A stretch of 21,482 nt of DNA. Origin: JBBDZE01 sp040900345. GTDB taxonomy: Bacteria > Patescibacteriota > Minisyncoccia > Spechtbacterales > 2-12-FULL-38-22. A program made the translations under genes and the position numbers. This document shows, piece after piece, positions 7,727 through 15,192 of the stretch (its first letter is position 1; each line of letters opens with the position of its first letter). The stretch covers positions 1 to 21,482 of the forward strand of contig JBBDZE010000022.1 of NCBI GenBank assembly GCA_040900345.1, read 5' to 3'. A model generated the notes under the pieces. It was not told the origin of the DNA and did no database searches. It was given only the letters and a program-made list of their open reading frames with translations.

Positions 7727-8017
7727 ATGCCTAATTTAGAAGCAGGAAAAAAGGCGCTCCGCCAAAATAAAAAAAGATCCGCCCTCAACCGCCGCTATAA
7801 AAATCGGGTGAAAGACCTGGTGAAGGAGATTTCGACGTTATTGAAAGACGGCAAAGGCAGCGACGCCGTCGCCAAGCTTCCGGTATTTTACCAGGCCGTG
7901 GACAAAGCGGCTAAGCGCAACGTCATGCATAAAAATACCGCCTCAAGACGCAAGGCGGTTATGGCAAAACGCGTTCAGGCGACCACTGCTGAAGCCAACA
8001 ATTCGCAGGCCAAATAG
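7727..8017 (+). CDS. rpsT: 30S ribosomal protein S20
   Basis: This 96-residue basic helical protein is recognisable as bacterial S20, which binds 16S rRNA early in 30S assembly. It begins MPNLEAGKKALRQNKKRSALN, close to the typical S20 start with its K/R-rich helix. It ends with the ASRRKAVMAKRV block that matches the conserved C-terminal helix. The start ATG 7727-7729 is chosen because S20 homologues begin exactly there; the longer open frame upstream runs through the repeat and Ns. There is no Shine-Dalgarno sequence; a hairpin sits directly before the ATG. The last 43 bp overlap the 3' end of convergent holA, so the short C-terminal tail (TTAEANNSQAK) is doubly coding. Confidence 0.95.
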   Translation: MPNLEAGKKALRQNKKRSALNRRYKNRVKDLVKEISTLLKDGKGSDAVAKLPVFYQAVDKAAKRNVMHKNTASRRKAVMAKRVQATTAEANNSQAK

Positions 8018-8919
8018 GGATTCATCGCGCCGGTTTTTGTTTTACGATCAAGAGACTCTACCCGCTGGTAGAGTTCTTTTATCTTTGGCATAGAATAGCG
8101 CGCCGCCATGCGGCTGGTCTTGCCCGCAACAAAGGGGGCGATACCCGTCTTTTGAGCAATGGCCGCCGAGGCGGTCACGCCGGCTTCATGCTGTTCTTTG
8201 ACTAGGGCCAACAGCTTGAGCTGACGCTCAATAAGCGCAAAAACCCCGAGAGGCTGCTCTCCATGCTGCCAGTGTAACTGAAGCTGCTTAAAGGCGGTGT
8301 CGGCGTTTCCGGCAAAGAGCGCGTCCAGGGTTGGAAATATTTTTGCCTCTTCAGAACCGATGGACAGGGTATCCAGGTCGGCTAGGGTTGCCGTGCGACC
8401 TCGCGCATACAGCGCGAGTTTAGACAGCTCTTGATGACTGCGCCACATATCGGCACCGCAGCGTCGGAGAACCTCCCGCACAATGGCGGCGGACAAGGCC
8501 GGTTGAAGCTCGGCCAGGCGCATTGCTTTTTGTGCGGGAGTGGCCTCCTTGCACTCGTATACTTTGTCGGCGCGCTTGAGAAGCGGCGCGAACATTTTAC
8601 TGCCGGCAACAGAAGCCTGCTCAAAAAACAGTGCTATGACATCTTTTCGCCCGGCCACTTGCAGGGTTGCGGATGCCGCGAGCGTCTCTTCACATAACGC
8701 TTTGTTTTGGCTGAGACGCTCCAGCACCACCAAACGCGCCTCCGCAAACAAAGAAACGCCCCCGAGCGCTTCCCGAAGCTCCCGGGGAGACGCATCGTCA
8801 AAAAAACGCGCAACCGGTACGCGCTCCCCCAGCCGCTGACGATACTCTGCCACAAGCGCGCGCAGGGTCATGCGGGCTTGAAAATCGTTGTTGCCGTGAA
8901 CAATAATTAACATGCGCAT
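7975..8919 (-). CDS. holA: DNA polymerase III subunit delta
   Basis: This 314-residue protein has the HolA/YqeN layout. An N-terminal AAA+-like domain without Walker A (MLIIVHGNNDF at the start, where the family normally has a Y/L-GxD/N-xF motif) contains conserved-type pieces such as SLFAEARLVVLE. Middle and C-terminal helical clamp-loader collar segments follow (FALIERQLKLLALV). Delta opens the beta clamp within the clamp loader. The start ATG 8917-8919 overlaps the TAA of the DUF3048 gene by one base (TAATG), so it is the last gene of that operon. rpsT and holA are also neighbours in Bacilli, though orientation differs. It stops with TGA at 7975-7977, inside the rpsT coding region. Confidence 0.88.
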   Translation of the reverse strand: MRMLIIVHGNNDFQARMTLRALVAEYRQRLGERVPVARFFDDASPRELREALGGVSLFAEARLVVLERLSQNKALCEETLAASATLQVAGRKDVIALFFEQASVAGSKMFAPLLKRADKVYECKEATPAQKAMRLAELQPALSAAIVREVLRRCGADMWRSHQELSKLALYARGRTATLADLDTLSIGSEEAKIFPTLDALFAGNADTAFKQLQLHWQHGEQPLGVFALIERQLKLLALVKEQHEAGVTASAAIAQKTGIAPFVAGKTSRMAARYSMPKIKELYQRVESLDRKTKTGAMNPYLACELLASAVVA

Positions 8920-9998
8920 TAGAGGCGCTCATCGCCCCATTCCACATTCATGGTTTCATTAATGTAGCTTATCCAGGCAGGCCCGGCAACCAGTTCAAGA
9001 GTATCACCGGCTTTATCGTAGAAGACGAGCGGCGCATTGAGCGGACGAGCAGCCTTCTCCCAACGACCGCGTACCAGGACGCCGTTTTGAAATACTAATA
9101 CCTCGCCCGCTCCCGCAACATCCACATCGTTATACCCACCACCGATAGGCCGGGTTTGCGTGCGCAGAACCGCAAGCACTGCTACGCTAACTTGAGCTCC
9201 GGTTGTTTTATCTATCTCGGGCGTACCGGCCCGCCACCGCATGTAGCGATTGGTGCCGGGGTCATAAATATAGGAAGCGGATGAAGCACCAGGATACCGT
9301 ACAGAAATTGTGCTGGACCCGTCATGCTTCTTGGCATCGCCATCTTGATGCGAAAAACCTCCCGGCGCGACGTTGGGACGGTAACCAAGTTGTTCTGCGG
9401 TACTGTAGAGACGCTCAAATGACGTAAATCCGTTATGTGGCTGTGGGATGCCTCTCTTTCGATAAAATGTCTGATTTGGGTTGGCTAAGGCGTCGATGTT
9501 ATCGACACCTCCGGTACTAAGCAGCTCAAGCGCCCCCTCTGAGCCGCCCCAGTGGGCATAGATTGCGTCAAATCCTGCGGCAAGCGGAATGAAATCTTCG
9601 CGGGAGGAACGAATAGAACCGATTTCTTCCGGCTGGCTACAGGCAAATAGCGCCATCAGGCGCGTGATTCCCCCCTCCACGACCGGCAACTCAACGACCA
9701 TGTCGGCTTGTCCAATACCGGAAAGCGGGCGTGTTTCGGAGTCTTGGGAGAGCATGACCGCGAATGGACGCTGCTGAGCCCCTTCGCACCGAATACCCGA
9801 AAGTGGGTGGCGCTCGTAACGAGCCTCATCATTATCAGTGTGCCTATTGCCCCCCACGCTGATGATGCGCTCAGCGAACCGAGTGGAGTAGGCCACAAAC
9901 GTCGCACCGACCAACAGTATGATAAACGCGGCAACCCAAAAGCTTACCGGGGGGCGCTTGAACAAGCGCTTCAACAATCTGATGTATCGTTTTTTCAT
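8919..9998 (-). CDS. DUF3048 family membrane-anchored protein (YerB-like)
   Basis: This 359-residue protein has a basic N-terminus and one transmembrane segment (about residues 17-38), then an extracytoplasmic DUF3048 domain. Recognisable family blocks are HPLSGIRCEGA..RPFAVMLSQD, ETRPLSGIGQADMVVELPVVEGGITRLMALF, EEIGSIRSSREDFIPLAAGFDAIYAHWGGSEGAL, and a C-terminal beta-rich half. The molecular function of DUF3048 is not established; a cell-envelope role is inferred from topology. The ATG at 9996-9998 forms an ATGA overlap with the stop of the upstream kinase-like gene. It is preferred over an in-frame ATG at 10023-10025, which adds nine residues. No lipobox cysteine is visible. Confidence 0.88.
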   Translation of the reverse strand: MKKRYIRLLKRLFKRPPVSFWVAAFIILLVGATFVAYSTRFAERIISVGGNRHTDNDEARYERHPLSGIRCEGAQQRPFAVMLSQDSETRPLSGIGQADMVVELPVVEGGITRLMALFACSQPEEIGSIRSSREDFIPLAAGFDAIYAHWGGSEGALELLSTGGVDNIDALANPNQTFYRKRGIPQPHNGFTSFERLYSTAEQLGYRPNVAPGGFSHQDGDAKKHDGSSTISVRYPGASSASYIYDPGTNRYMRWRAGTPEIDKTTGAQVSVAVLAVLRTQTRPIGGGYNDVDVAGAGEVLVFQNGVLVRGRWEKAARPLNAPLVFYDKAGDTLELVAGPAWISYINETMNVEWGDERL

Positions 9999-10666
9999 AT
10001 TGTATACGAGGCCCCACCGCGCCATTGGCCTCCCGCGCTCGCTCTGCGGGCGTCCAGCGGAAATGCCAGTGAAACGCGTGTACCCTCCCGCTCGCGCGAA
10101 GTAATCTCCATAGAGCCGCCATGAGCCGCAACAATGGCCCGCGCAGTGAAGAGCCCACGTCCCTTCCCTGCGAGCGTGGCACGGGCGCGATAGTTGTTCA
10201 TCGCAATGTAGGGTAGTTCATCCTCACTCATCCCCATACCCGAGTCTGTAACGCTCACGCGTACCGTCGCCCCCGGACCCTTGACGAGCTCAATGGTTAC
10301 TAAGCCTTCCTCCCGATTGTAGCGCACGGCATTGTCCAGCACCTGTCGAAATGCCGCACGAATCGCTCGCCCGTCAGCGAAGATACGGACGGCCTCTTCT
10401 TGGGGCAACCGGACCCTCACAACAACACCGCGCTCATCCGCGGCCGGTATGCTCTTGGCAACCTCTTCTCTCAGCGCTTGTACTATATCCACGTCAGCGA
10501 ACACATAGCCGGTGCGCTTGTCGCGCTCATCCGCAATCAAGGTTTTTTTATTTCGCGGCCTCGTTTCGTCACCCTGTCTGATTACGGTTGCCTTGTCTTG
10601 GCGGCCCAGCACGGCCACCGCACCCATTGAAGCTGCCGCGAGAAGGATTTTTTGATACCATCGCAT
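9995..10666 (-). CDS. HATPase-domain sensor-kinase-like protein lacking a phosphoacceptor domain
   Basis: This 223-residue protein has a hydrophobic N-terminus (YQKILLAAASMGAVAVL, residues about 4-20), which may be a membrane anchor, then a GHKL-type ATPase domain. The N box is FRQVLDNAVRYN (Asn112), the G1 box VTDSGMGMSEDEL (139-151) and the G2 box GKGRGLFTARAIVAAHGG (167-184). There is no HisKA/DHp helix pair. The only histidine is within the G2 region, so ordinary autophosphorylation in cis is unlikely. It follows a response regulator gene and precedes a DUF3048 gene (ATGA overlap). It may work with another kinase, be a DHp-less regulator, or be an ATPase of another kind. Confidence 0.8.
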   Translation of the reverse strand: MRWYQKILLAAASMGAVAVLGRQDKATVIRQGDETRPRNKKTLIADERDKRTGYVFADVDIVQALREEVAKSIPAADERGVVVRVRLPQEEAVRIFADGRAIRAAFRQVLDNAVRYNREEGLVTIELVKGPGATVRVSVTDSGMGMSEDELPYIAMNNYRARATLAGKGRGLFTARAIVAAHGGSMEITSREREGTRVSLAFPLDARRASAGGQWRGGASYTI

Positions 10667-10676
10667 AGTTTACCTA

Positions 10677-10682
10677 ATTGTA
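10677..10682 (-). promoter_or_regulatory. Possible -10 box (TACAAT) for the kinase-like gene
   Basis: Minus-strand TACAAT ends 10 bases before ATG 10666, next to the large palindrome. No -35 is evident; one would fall inside the palindrome. Confidence 0.25.
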
Positions 10683-10728
10683 CCACCCTCTCAAAAACTC
10701 CCTTTCAAGGGAGTTTTTGAGAGGGTGG
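10683..10728. repeat. Perfect 22-bp palindrome between response regulator and kinase-like genes
   Basis: Arms 10683-10704 and 10707-10728 are exact reverse complements with a 2-base centre (in RNA, 21 bp plus a TTCA loop). No T-run follows on either strand, so it does not look like an intrinsic terminator. It may limit read-through, protect an mRNA 3' end, or be a palindromic insertion element. Confidence 0.85.
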
Positions 10729-10744
10729 CGAGCAACCAATCTTG

Positions 10745-11176
10745 TTACAAATAGTTTCTCTGCATCACCTCCCGTACTTTGGCCACAATTTCGGCGGGCG
10801 TAAAATGCGCTTTGATAAGATAGTCGTTCGCACCCAGCGCGCGGGCTTTTTGAATATCTTCATCAGACCCCAGGTTGGAAATGACAATAATCGGTATCGT
10901 CTTCGTTTCGGCATTCGCCTGCAGGTGTCCGAGCACCTCAAACCCGTCCATGCCGGGTAGAATGATGTCCAGCAGAATAATCTGGGGTTTTACGCGTTGG
11001 ACTAGCTCAATACCTTGCTCGCCATCGACGGCTCCTTGTGTCGCGAATCCCTCCTTGGTAAGTTTTTCAACGACCATGTCCCGTAAAAATTGGTCATCCT
11101 CAATAACCACCACTTTCACTGTGGTGTGTTGCTCTTCCCCTCCCTGCCCCTGCACCGGTGTAGGTAACTCTTCCAT
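10745..11176 (-). CDS. Single-domain response regulator (CheY-like receiver)
   Basis: This 143-residue protein is a receiver domain with a short charged N-terminal tail and no output domain. It has the acidic pair Asp27-Asp28 (VVVIEDD), the phosphoacceptor Asp70 (QIILLDIILPGMDG), switch Ser100 (PIIVISN) and Lys122 (DYLIKAHF). The usual K-P after the conserved lysine is K-A. The ATG at 11174-11176 is chosen because a strong extended -10 ends 7 bases upstream, making it a leaderless start; a TTG two codons earlier is possible. The next gene in the same direction is the HATPase-only protein, separated by a large palindrome, so a functional pair is likely but not shown. Confidence 0.9.
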   Translation of the reverse strand: MEELPTPVQGQGGEEQHTTVKVVVIEDDQFLRDMVVEKLTKEGFATQGAVDGEQGIELVQRVKPQIILLDIILPGMDGFEVLGHLQANAETKTIPIIVISNLGSDEDIQKARALGANDYLIKAHFTPAEIVAKVREVMQRNYL

Positions 11177-11182
11177 GCTCAA

Positions 11183-11191
11183 ATTATATCA
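11183..11191 (-). promoter_or_regulatory. Extended -10 promoter of the response regulator gene
   Basis: Minus-strand TGATATAAT is a perfect extended -10. The predicted transcription start, 7 bases on, coincides with the A of ATG 11176. No clear -35 is visible. Confidence 0.6.
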
Positions 11192-11236
11192 TACCGGACG
11201 AGCGTTTCCGTACGCGGTTTCGCTCCTCGTTACGCA

Positions 11237-13456
11237 CTATTTCCCATCCTTCACCTGTTCGAGCGCTCCCCATGAATGCCCTATCTTGGCATCGACATGC
11301 AGGGGTACGTCGAGTGCGTCAATTTCTTGGAGCACGCTCCGCGCTTGCCGGGCAAGCGCCTTCTCCTTGCCTTGGGGCACCTCCCACAACAGCTCGTCAT
11401 GAAGCTGCAGGAGCAACCGAGCGCCCGAAAGTTCGTTCTCGCTTTTGACCATGGCCATTTTTACGAGGTCCGCCGCCGTGCCTTGTACCGGCATATTGAT
11501 AGCTGCCCGTTCGGCCATAGAGCGCACGCGCGGATTGGGCGAGCGCAGGTCGGGCAGGAAACGCTTTCTGCCATAGAGCGTCTCGACATAGCCAAGCTGG
11601 TGAGCTTTTTCTTTCGTCGCCTTCATGTATTCAGCAACGCCGTTAAAGACTTCCAGGTAGCGGTCCATGAATTCCCGAGCCTCAGGAAGAGAAATGCCGG
11701 CCGAGGCGGCAAACGCGCGTTCCCCGATGCCATAAATAAGTCCGAAGTTGAGCGCTTTGGCTCGATAGCGCATGTCGGAAGTCACCTGGTCAAGTTCTAT
11801 GCCAAATACGTGCGCCGCCGTGCTCGCGTGAATGTCTTCCCCGCGCCGAAAGGTCGCAATCATATTCTTGTCCTTTGCAAGATGCGCTACGACGCGCAGC
11901 TCCATCTGCGAGTAGTCGCATGCCAAAAAAATATACCCGTCCCCCGGAATGAAGGCCTCGCGAATTGTATGGGCAAGTTCACCGTGTAATGGGATGTTCT
12001 GCAAGTTGGGATTGTTGCTGGACATGCGCCCGGTGGCCGCGCCCAGCGGACGAAACGTCGTATGGATACGTCCGGCAGCGTCGGCCAGAGTTGGCAAGGG
12101 TCGGATATACGTTGAAAGGAGCTTCTGCAACTCGCGGTGTTTTAGCACGAGCTCGACGACCTCGTGCTCGCCGCGAATCTTTTCCAGTTCGTCGGCCGCT
12201 GTGGATATCTCTCTTCCCGGCGTTTTTTTGAGGCCTTTGGTCGAAATACCCAACGTATTGAACAAGAGCTCGGAAAGCTGCTTGGGCGAGTTGATATTAA
12301 ATTCCAAACCGGCGCTTTGGTAAATCTTCTGTTCAATACCATGGATGTCCCCTTCAGCGGCGCGCTGCATCTCTTGAAGAGCCTCCTGGTCGATGCGAAT
12401 GCCTCGTTCTTCCATACCGATAATGATAGGCACAAGGTCCTTTTCAAGCTCGTAGAGTCGGTCAGACAACACTCCCGCAGCGCGGGCCTCTTCCACATCC
12501 TGCATCAGTTCTTCCTGGCGAGACGAGTTGTTCGAAGCTTCTTCCGGCCGGTCCGTGAATCCCTGCACGTCGCCAAGACGGCCGATGAGTGACGAAAACC
12601 CCAAATCCCGAAACATCTGACGTACAGCCTCTTCGTCAAACCCACCCCAGCGCGCCTCATCGATATTGAACGAAAGCGGCACGTCACGGCGTATGGTGGC
12701 GAGCATGCGCGAAAAAAAGGCCTGCTCCTTATGCTCAAGAAGAATGCCCTGAATGCGTGGGCTCACCGACGACACCCGATCCTTTTCCAACATCTCGTAA
12801 AGTTTTTCGAGCGAGACAAATTCTGCAATAAGCGCGGAGGCGGTCTTTTCCCCAATGCCCGGAACCCCGGGGATGTTGTCTGAAGCGTCGCCGCGCAACC
12901 CTTTGTAGTCTGGCAGGTGCTCGGGTTGAATGCTGAAGCGTTCCTTCACCGCTTTTTCGTCATAGATAATAGTATCCTGCACGCCTTTTTTCAGCGTGAA
13001 GACGCGCGTGCGCTTGGTAACGAGTTGCAGGGTGTCCAGGTCGCCGCTTACGATGAGTACGTCAATATCGCCATGCTCAGTATTGAGTGTATGGGCCACA
13101 GTGCCGATAATGTCATCCGCTTCAAATCCTTGCTGCTCGTACACGGGAATACGAAATGTTGACAAGACATCTTTGACGCGCGGAATTTGTGCGTACAGAT
13201 CGTCAGGAGCTTTCACCCGCGTTCCTTTATAGGCTTCATACTCTTCGGCGCGAAATGTAGGGCCGGCAACATCAAACGCCGCCACGAGATAGTCGGGACG
13301 AAATTCCTTCAGCGCTTTGAGCAGCACCGAGCTAAACCCAAATACCGCATTGGTAAGCTCGCCGTGCTGGGTGTTGAGACGCGGCAGGGCATGATAGGCT
13401 CGGTGAATAAGCGAGTTGGCGTCGATAATAATGAAAAGCTCACGTTGGTGTGCCAT
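11237..13456 (-). CDS. polA: DNA polymerase I lacking the 3'-5' exonuclease domain
   Basis: This 739-residue protein joins a 5' nuclease (FEN-type) domain (residues 1-295: IIIDANSLIHRAYHA, FEADDIIGT, VSGDLDTLQLV, YKGLRGDASDNIPGVPGIGEKTA) almost directly to a family A polymerase domain (about 330-735). Motif A is DYSQMELRV (Asp514), motif B RYRAKALNFGLIYG (563-576) and motif C HDELLWEV (Asp687). The usual 150-190-residue exonuclease or exonuclease-like domain between them is absent; only a charged linker of about 35 residues remains. It should process Okazaki primers and fill repair gaps (a partner of UvrB here) without proofreading. Phe571 in motif B is the E. coli-type residue (dNTP over ddNTP). 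The start lies five bases after the tsaE stop. Confidence 0.96.
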   Translation of the reverse strand: MAHQRELFIIIDANSLIHRAYHALPRLNTQHGELTNAVFGFSSVLLKALKEFRPDYLVAAFDVAGPTFRAEEYEAYKGTRVKAPDDLYAQIPRVKDVLSTFRIPVYEQQGFEADDIIGTVAHTLNTEHGDIDVLIVSGDLDTLQLVTKRTRVFTLKKGVQDTIIYDEKAVKERFSIQPEHLPDYKGLRGDASDNIPGVPGIGEKTASALIAEFVSLEKLYEMLEKDRVSSVSPRIQGILLEHKEQAFFSRMLATIRRDVPLSFNIDEARWGGFDEEAVRQMFRDLGFSSLIGRLGDVQGFTDRPEEASNNSSRQEELMQDVEEARAAGVLSDRLYELEKDLVPIIIGMEERGIRIDQEALQEMQRAAEGDIHGIEQKIYQSAGLEFNINSPKQLSELLFNTLGISTKGLKKTPGREISTAADELEKIRGEHEVVELVLKHRELQKLLSTYIRPLPTLADAAGRIHTTFRPLGAATGRMSSNNPNLQNIPLHGELAHTIREAFIPGDGYIFLACDYSQMELRVVAHLAKDKNMIATFRRGEDIHASTAAHVFGIELDQVTSDMRYRAKALNFGLIYGIGERAFAASAGISLPEAREFMDRYLEVFNGVAEYMKATKEKAHQLGYVETLYGRKRFLPDLRSPNPRVRSMAERAAINMPVQGTAADLVKMAMVKSENELSGARLLLQLHDELLWEVPQGKEKALARQARSVLQEIDALDVPLHVDAKIGHSWGALEQVKDGK

Positions 13457-13461
13457 ATATA

Positions 13462-13944
13462 TTAGTAGCGGACGTTCATAACGCGTTCGGTGGGGCCCGT
13501 GCTTTCAATCATCACCCAGAGCGTATCTTGGGGCAAGATGCGCTCAATGCGCGAGGCCCACTCCACCACGACGACCGCTCCCTGCTTGGCAAGGATATCC
13601 TCCCAGCCGAGCGCAATAACCTCTTCCTCGCTGCCCACACGATAGCAATCAAAGTGGTACATCTCAGTGATGTTGGGAATTGACGAGACCTCGGACGCTC
13701 CATATCGCCGCATGACCAAAAATGTGGGGCTGACAACGGTGTTGGTAATGCCGAGGGCCCGGGCAACGCCTTTGGCGAATTGCGTCTTGCCGGCGCCAAG
13801 CTCCCCCTCGAGTGCCACGACGAGCGCTCGCTCAGGGTTGTGCGCGGTAGCGTCGCGCACGATACGTGCGGCCGCGGCCTTGGTTTCTTCTTCTGAACGC
13901 GAGATAAGGGTATATTCTGTGCCCGGCTCTTTTGACTTTTCCAT
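13462..13944 (-). CDS. tsaE: tRNA threonylcarbamoyladenosine biosynthesis ATPase TsaE
   Basis: TsaE is the small ATPase that works with TsaB/TsaD to make t6A37 in ANN-decoding tRNAs. At 160 residues it is of normal length. It shows P-loop GELGAGKT (47-54), VSPTF (71-75), MYHFDCYR (95-102, with Asp99) and VVVEWASR (125-132), all typical of the family. The C-terminus is short. It is the first gene of a tsaE-polA pair and is divergent from the DHH-like gene; only 37 bp separate the two starts. Its own promoter is not clear. Confidence 0.93.
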   Translation of the reverse strand: MEKSKEPGTEYTLISRSEEETKAAAARIVRDATAHNPERALVVALEGELGAGKTQFAKGVARALGITNTVVSPTFLVMRRYGASEVSSIPNITEMYHFDCYRVGSEEEVIALGWEDILAKQGAVVVVEWASRIERILPQDTLWVMIESTGPTERVMNVRY

Positions 13945-13959
13945 GTGCTTTGCTATCTT
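13932..13959 (+). promoter_or_regulatory. Promoter of the DHH-like gene
   Basis: -35 TTGACT (13932-13937), 16-base spacer, extended -10 TGC-TATCTT (13954-13959). The predicted start near 13966 gives a leader of about 16 bases. The -35 lies inside the first codons of the divergent tsaE. Confidence 0.45.
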
Positions 13960-13981
13960 GGAGTATTAACCTCGGCGACTT

Positions 13982-15103
13982 ATGGCCAATCCTACCGCGC
14001 CACACCTCTACTCTTTTATTCAACAACACCATACCATACTTTGCGTCGCCGCCGGGCGCAATGGGTTTGACACACTCCCAGCAGCACGCGCCTTGGTCCA
14101 TATCGCCGAACAAGTGGGAAACACCGCGCGCATTGCCACGAAGGGTCCGGTACCCCCGGTGCTTGCGTTTCTTGATATGAGCGCGGTAATCGCTTTTGAA
14201 CCTTCTTCCCAAGACGCTCCCTCGCTCCGCATCGCGGCCGACGCGTCAACCATCGGCCGCGTAAGCTACCGCCGACACGCCAACCATGTTGATATCTATC
14301 TCTCTGCGCCTGATGGAGAGCGTTTGGAGGCGCATGCGCTGCCGAGCGCCCAAACTGACCTCTCTTGGGACGGAGTGGTGTTTGTGGGCGATGTTGCCGA
14401 AGAAGAAGTACCCGCATCTCTGCGTGAGGACGTGCGCGAGGGTCGCATTGCAGCGCTGGCGATATGCGTCAAACCCCCGACCGTACCGCTCGCCCCGGTG
14501 AGCCTTATCGACGAAGGCGCCCGTTCTGTCGCCGAGGCGATCACCCGCATCCTAAAAAAGGAGCGGGAAGAGGCTATCACGAACACGGTAGCTACCGCGC
14601 TCCTGACCGGCCTTATTGCCGCTACGCAAAACTTTCAGCACCCCGCGACGCGGCCCCAAGCCTTATTTGCGGCCGCGTATCTTATCGGCAAGCACGCAGA
14701 CAAAACCACTATTGTGCGGCACCTCTACAAAACCAAGCCAATCACCCTCATCAAGCTGTGGGGATATGTCCTGGCAAAGTTTTCGTACGATCCGGCGACG
14801 AGTATTGGCCACAGCACCATCACCAACGATGACTTCGCGCGCTCCGGCGCTCCCCGCGCCCATGCCGCGCAGGTTCTTTTAGAGTTAAAAAACAACTTCG
14901 CGCAAGCGCGCGTACTCGTGCTGGCCGTTGAACGCGGCGCCAAGGCGGCTGTTGCACTTGTCTATACGGCTGACGCTTCTGCAACGCGCGCCCTTGGGCG
15001 ACTCCCGCGCACACGCCGTCGCGGCTTATTTTTTCTTGTGTCACTCCCCCACGACCCCTCTCTCAAGAACGCACTCCGGCGCCTCTTGGCACTACTGCGT
15101 TAA
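13982..15103 (+). CDS. Degenerate DHH/NrnA-like phosphoesterase homologue
   Basis: This 373-residue protein resembles NrnA-type DHH phosphoesterases in layout. The N-terminal segment FIQQHHTILCVAAGRNGFDTLPAARAL sits where the family has its metal-binding 'SH.rPDGDaigS' motif. The middle contains ATALLTGLIAATQNFQHPATRPQALFAAAYLIGKHADKTTIVRHLY (split here only by composition), matching the family block after the DHH motif. The C-terminus has a DHHA1-like part. The Asp/His metal ligands of the N-terminal motif and the DHH triad are not visible. This suggests a non-catalytic homologue or a strongly diverged enzyme. The family assignment rests on overall pattern; function is unknown. Possibly co-transcribed with pilB (89-base gap to ATG 15193). 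Confidence 0.55.
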   Translation: MANPTAPHLYSFIQQHHTILCVAAGRNGFDTLPAARALVHIAEQVGNTARIATKGPVPPVLAFLDMSAVIAFEPSSQDAPSLRIAADASTIGRVSYRRHANHVDIYLSAPDGERLEAHALPSAQTDLSWDGVVFVGDVAEEEVPASLREDVREGRIAALAICVKPPTVPLAPVSLIDEGARSVAEAITRILKKEREEAITNTVATALLTGLIAATQNFQHPATRPQALFAAAYLIGKHADKTTIVRHLYKTKPITLIKLWGYVLAKFSYDPATSIGHSTITNDDFARSGAPRAHAAQVLLELKNNFAQARVLVLAVERGAKAAVALVYTADASATRALGRLPRTRRRGLFFLVSLPHDPSLKNALRRLLALLR

Positions 15104-15192
15104 AAATTCGCGTTGCAGAGACCAACAAACGAGGCTACCATACAAGTGTACGCACTATTTCACGGATTCTTTCCTTTTTGAAAGCCACACCC

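Noticed and set aside
10683..10728. Rho-independent terminator
   Set aside because: No T-run follows the stem on either strand; kept as a palindromic repeat instead.
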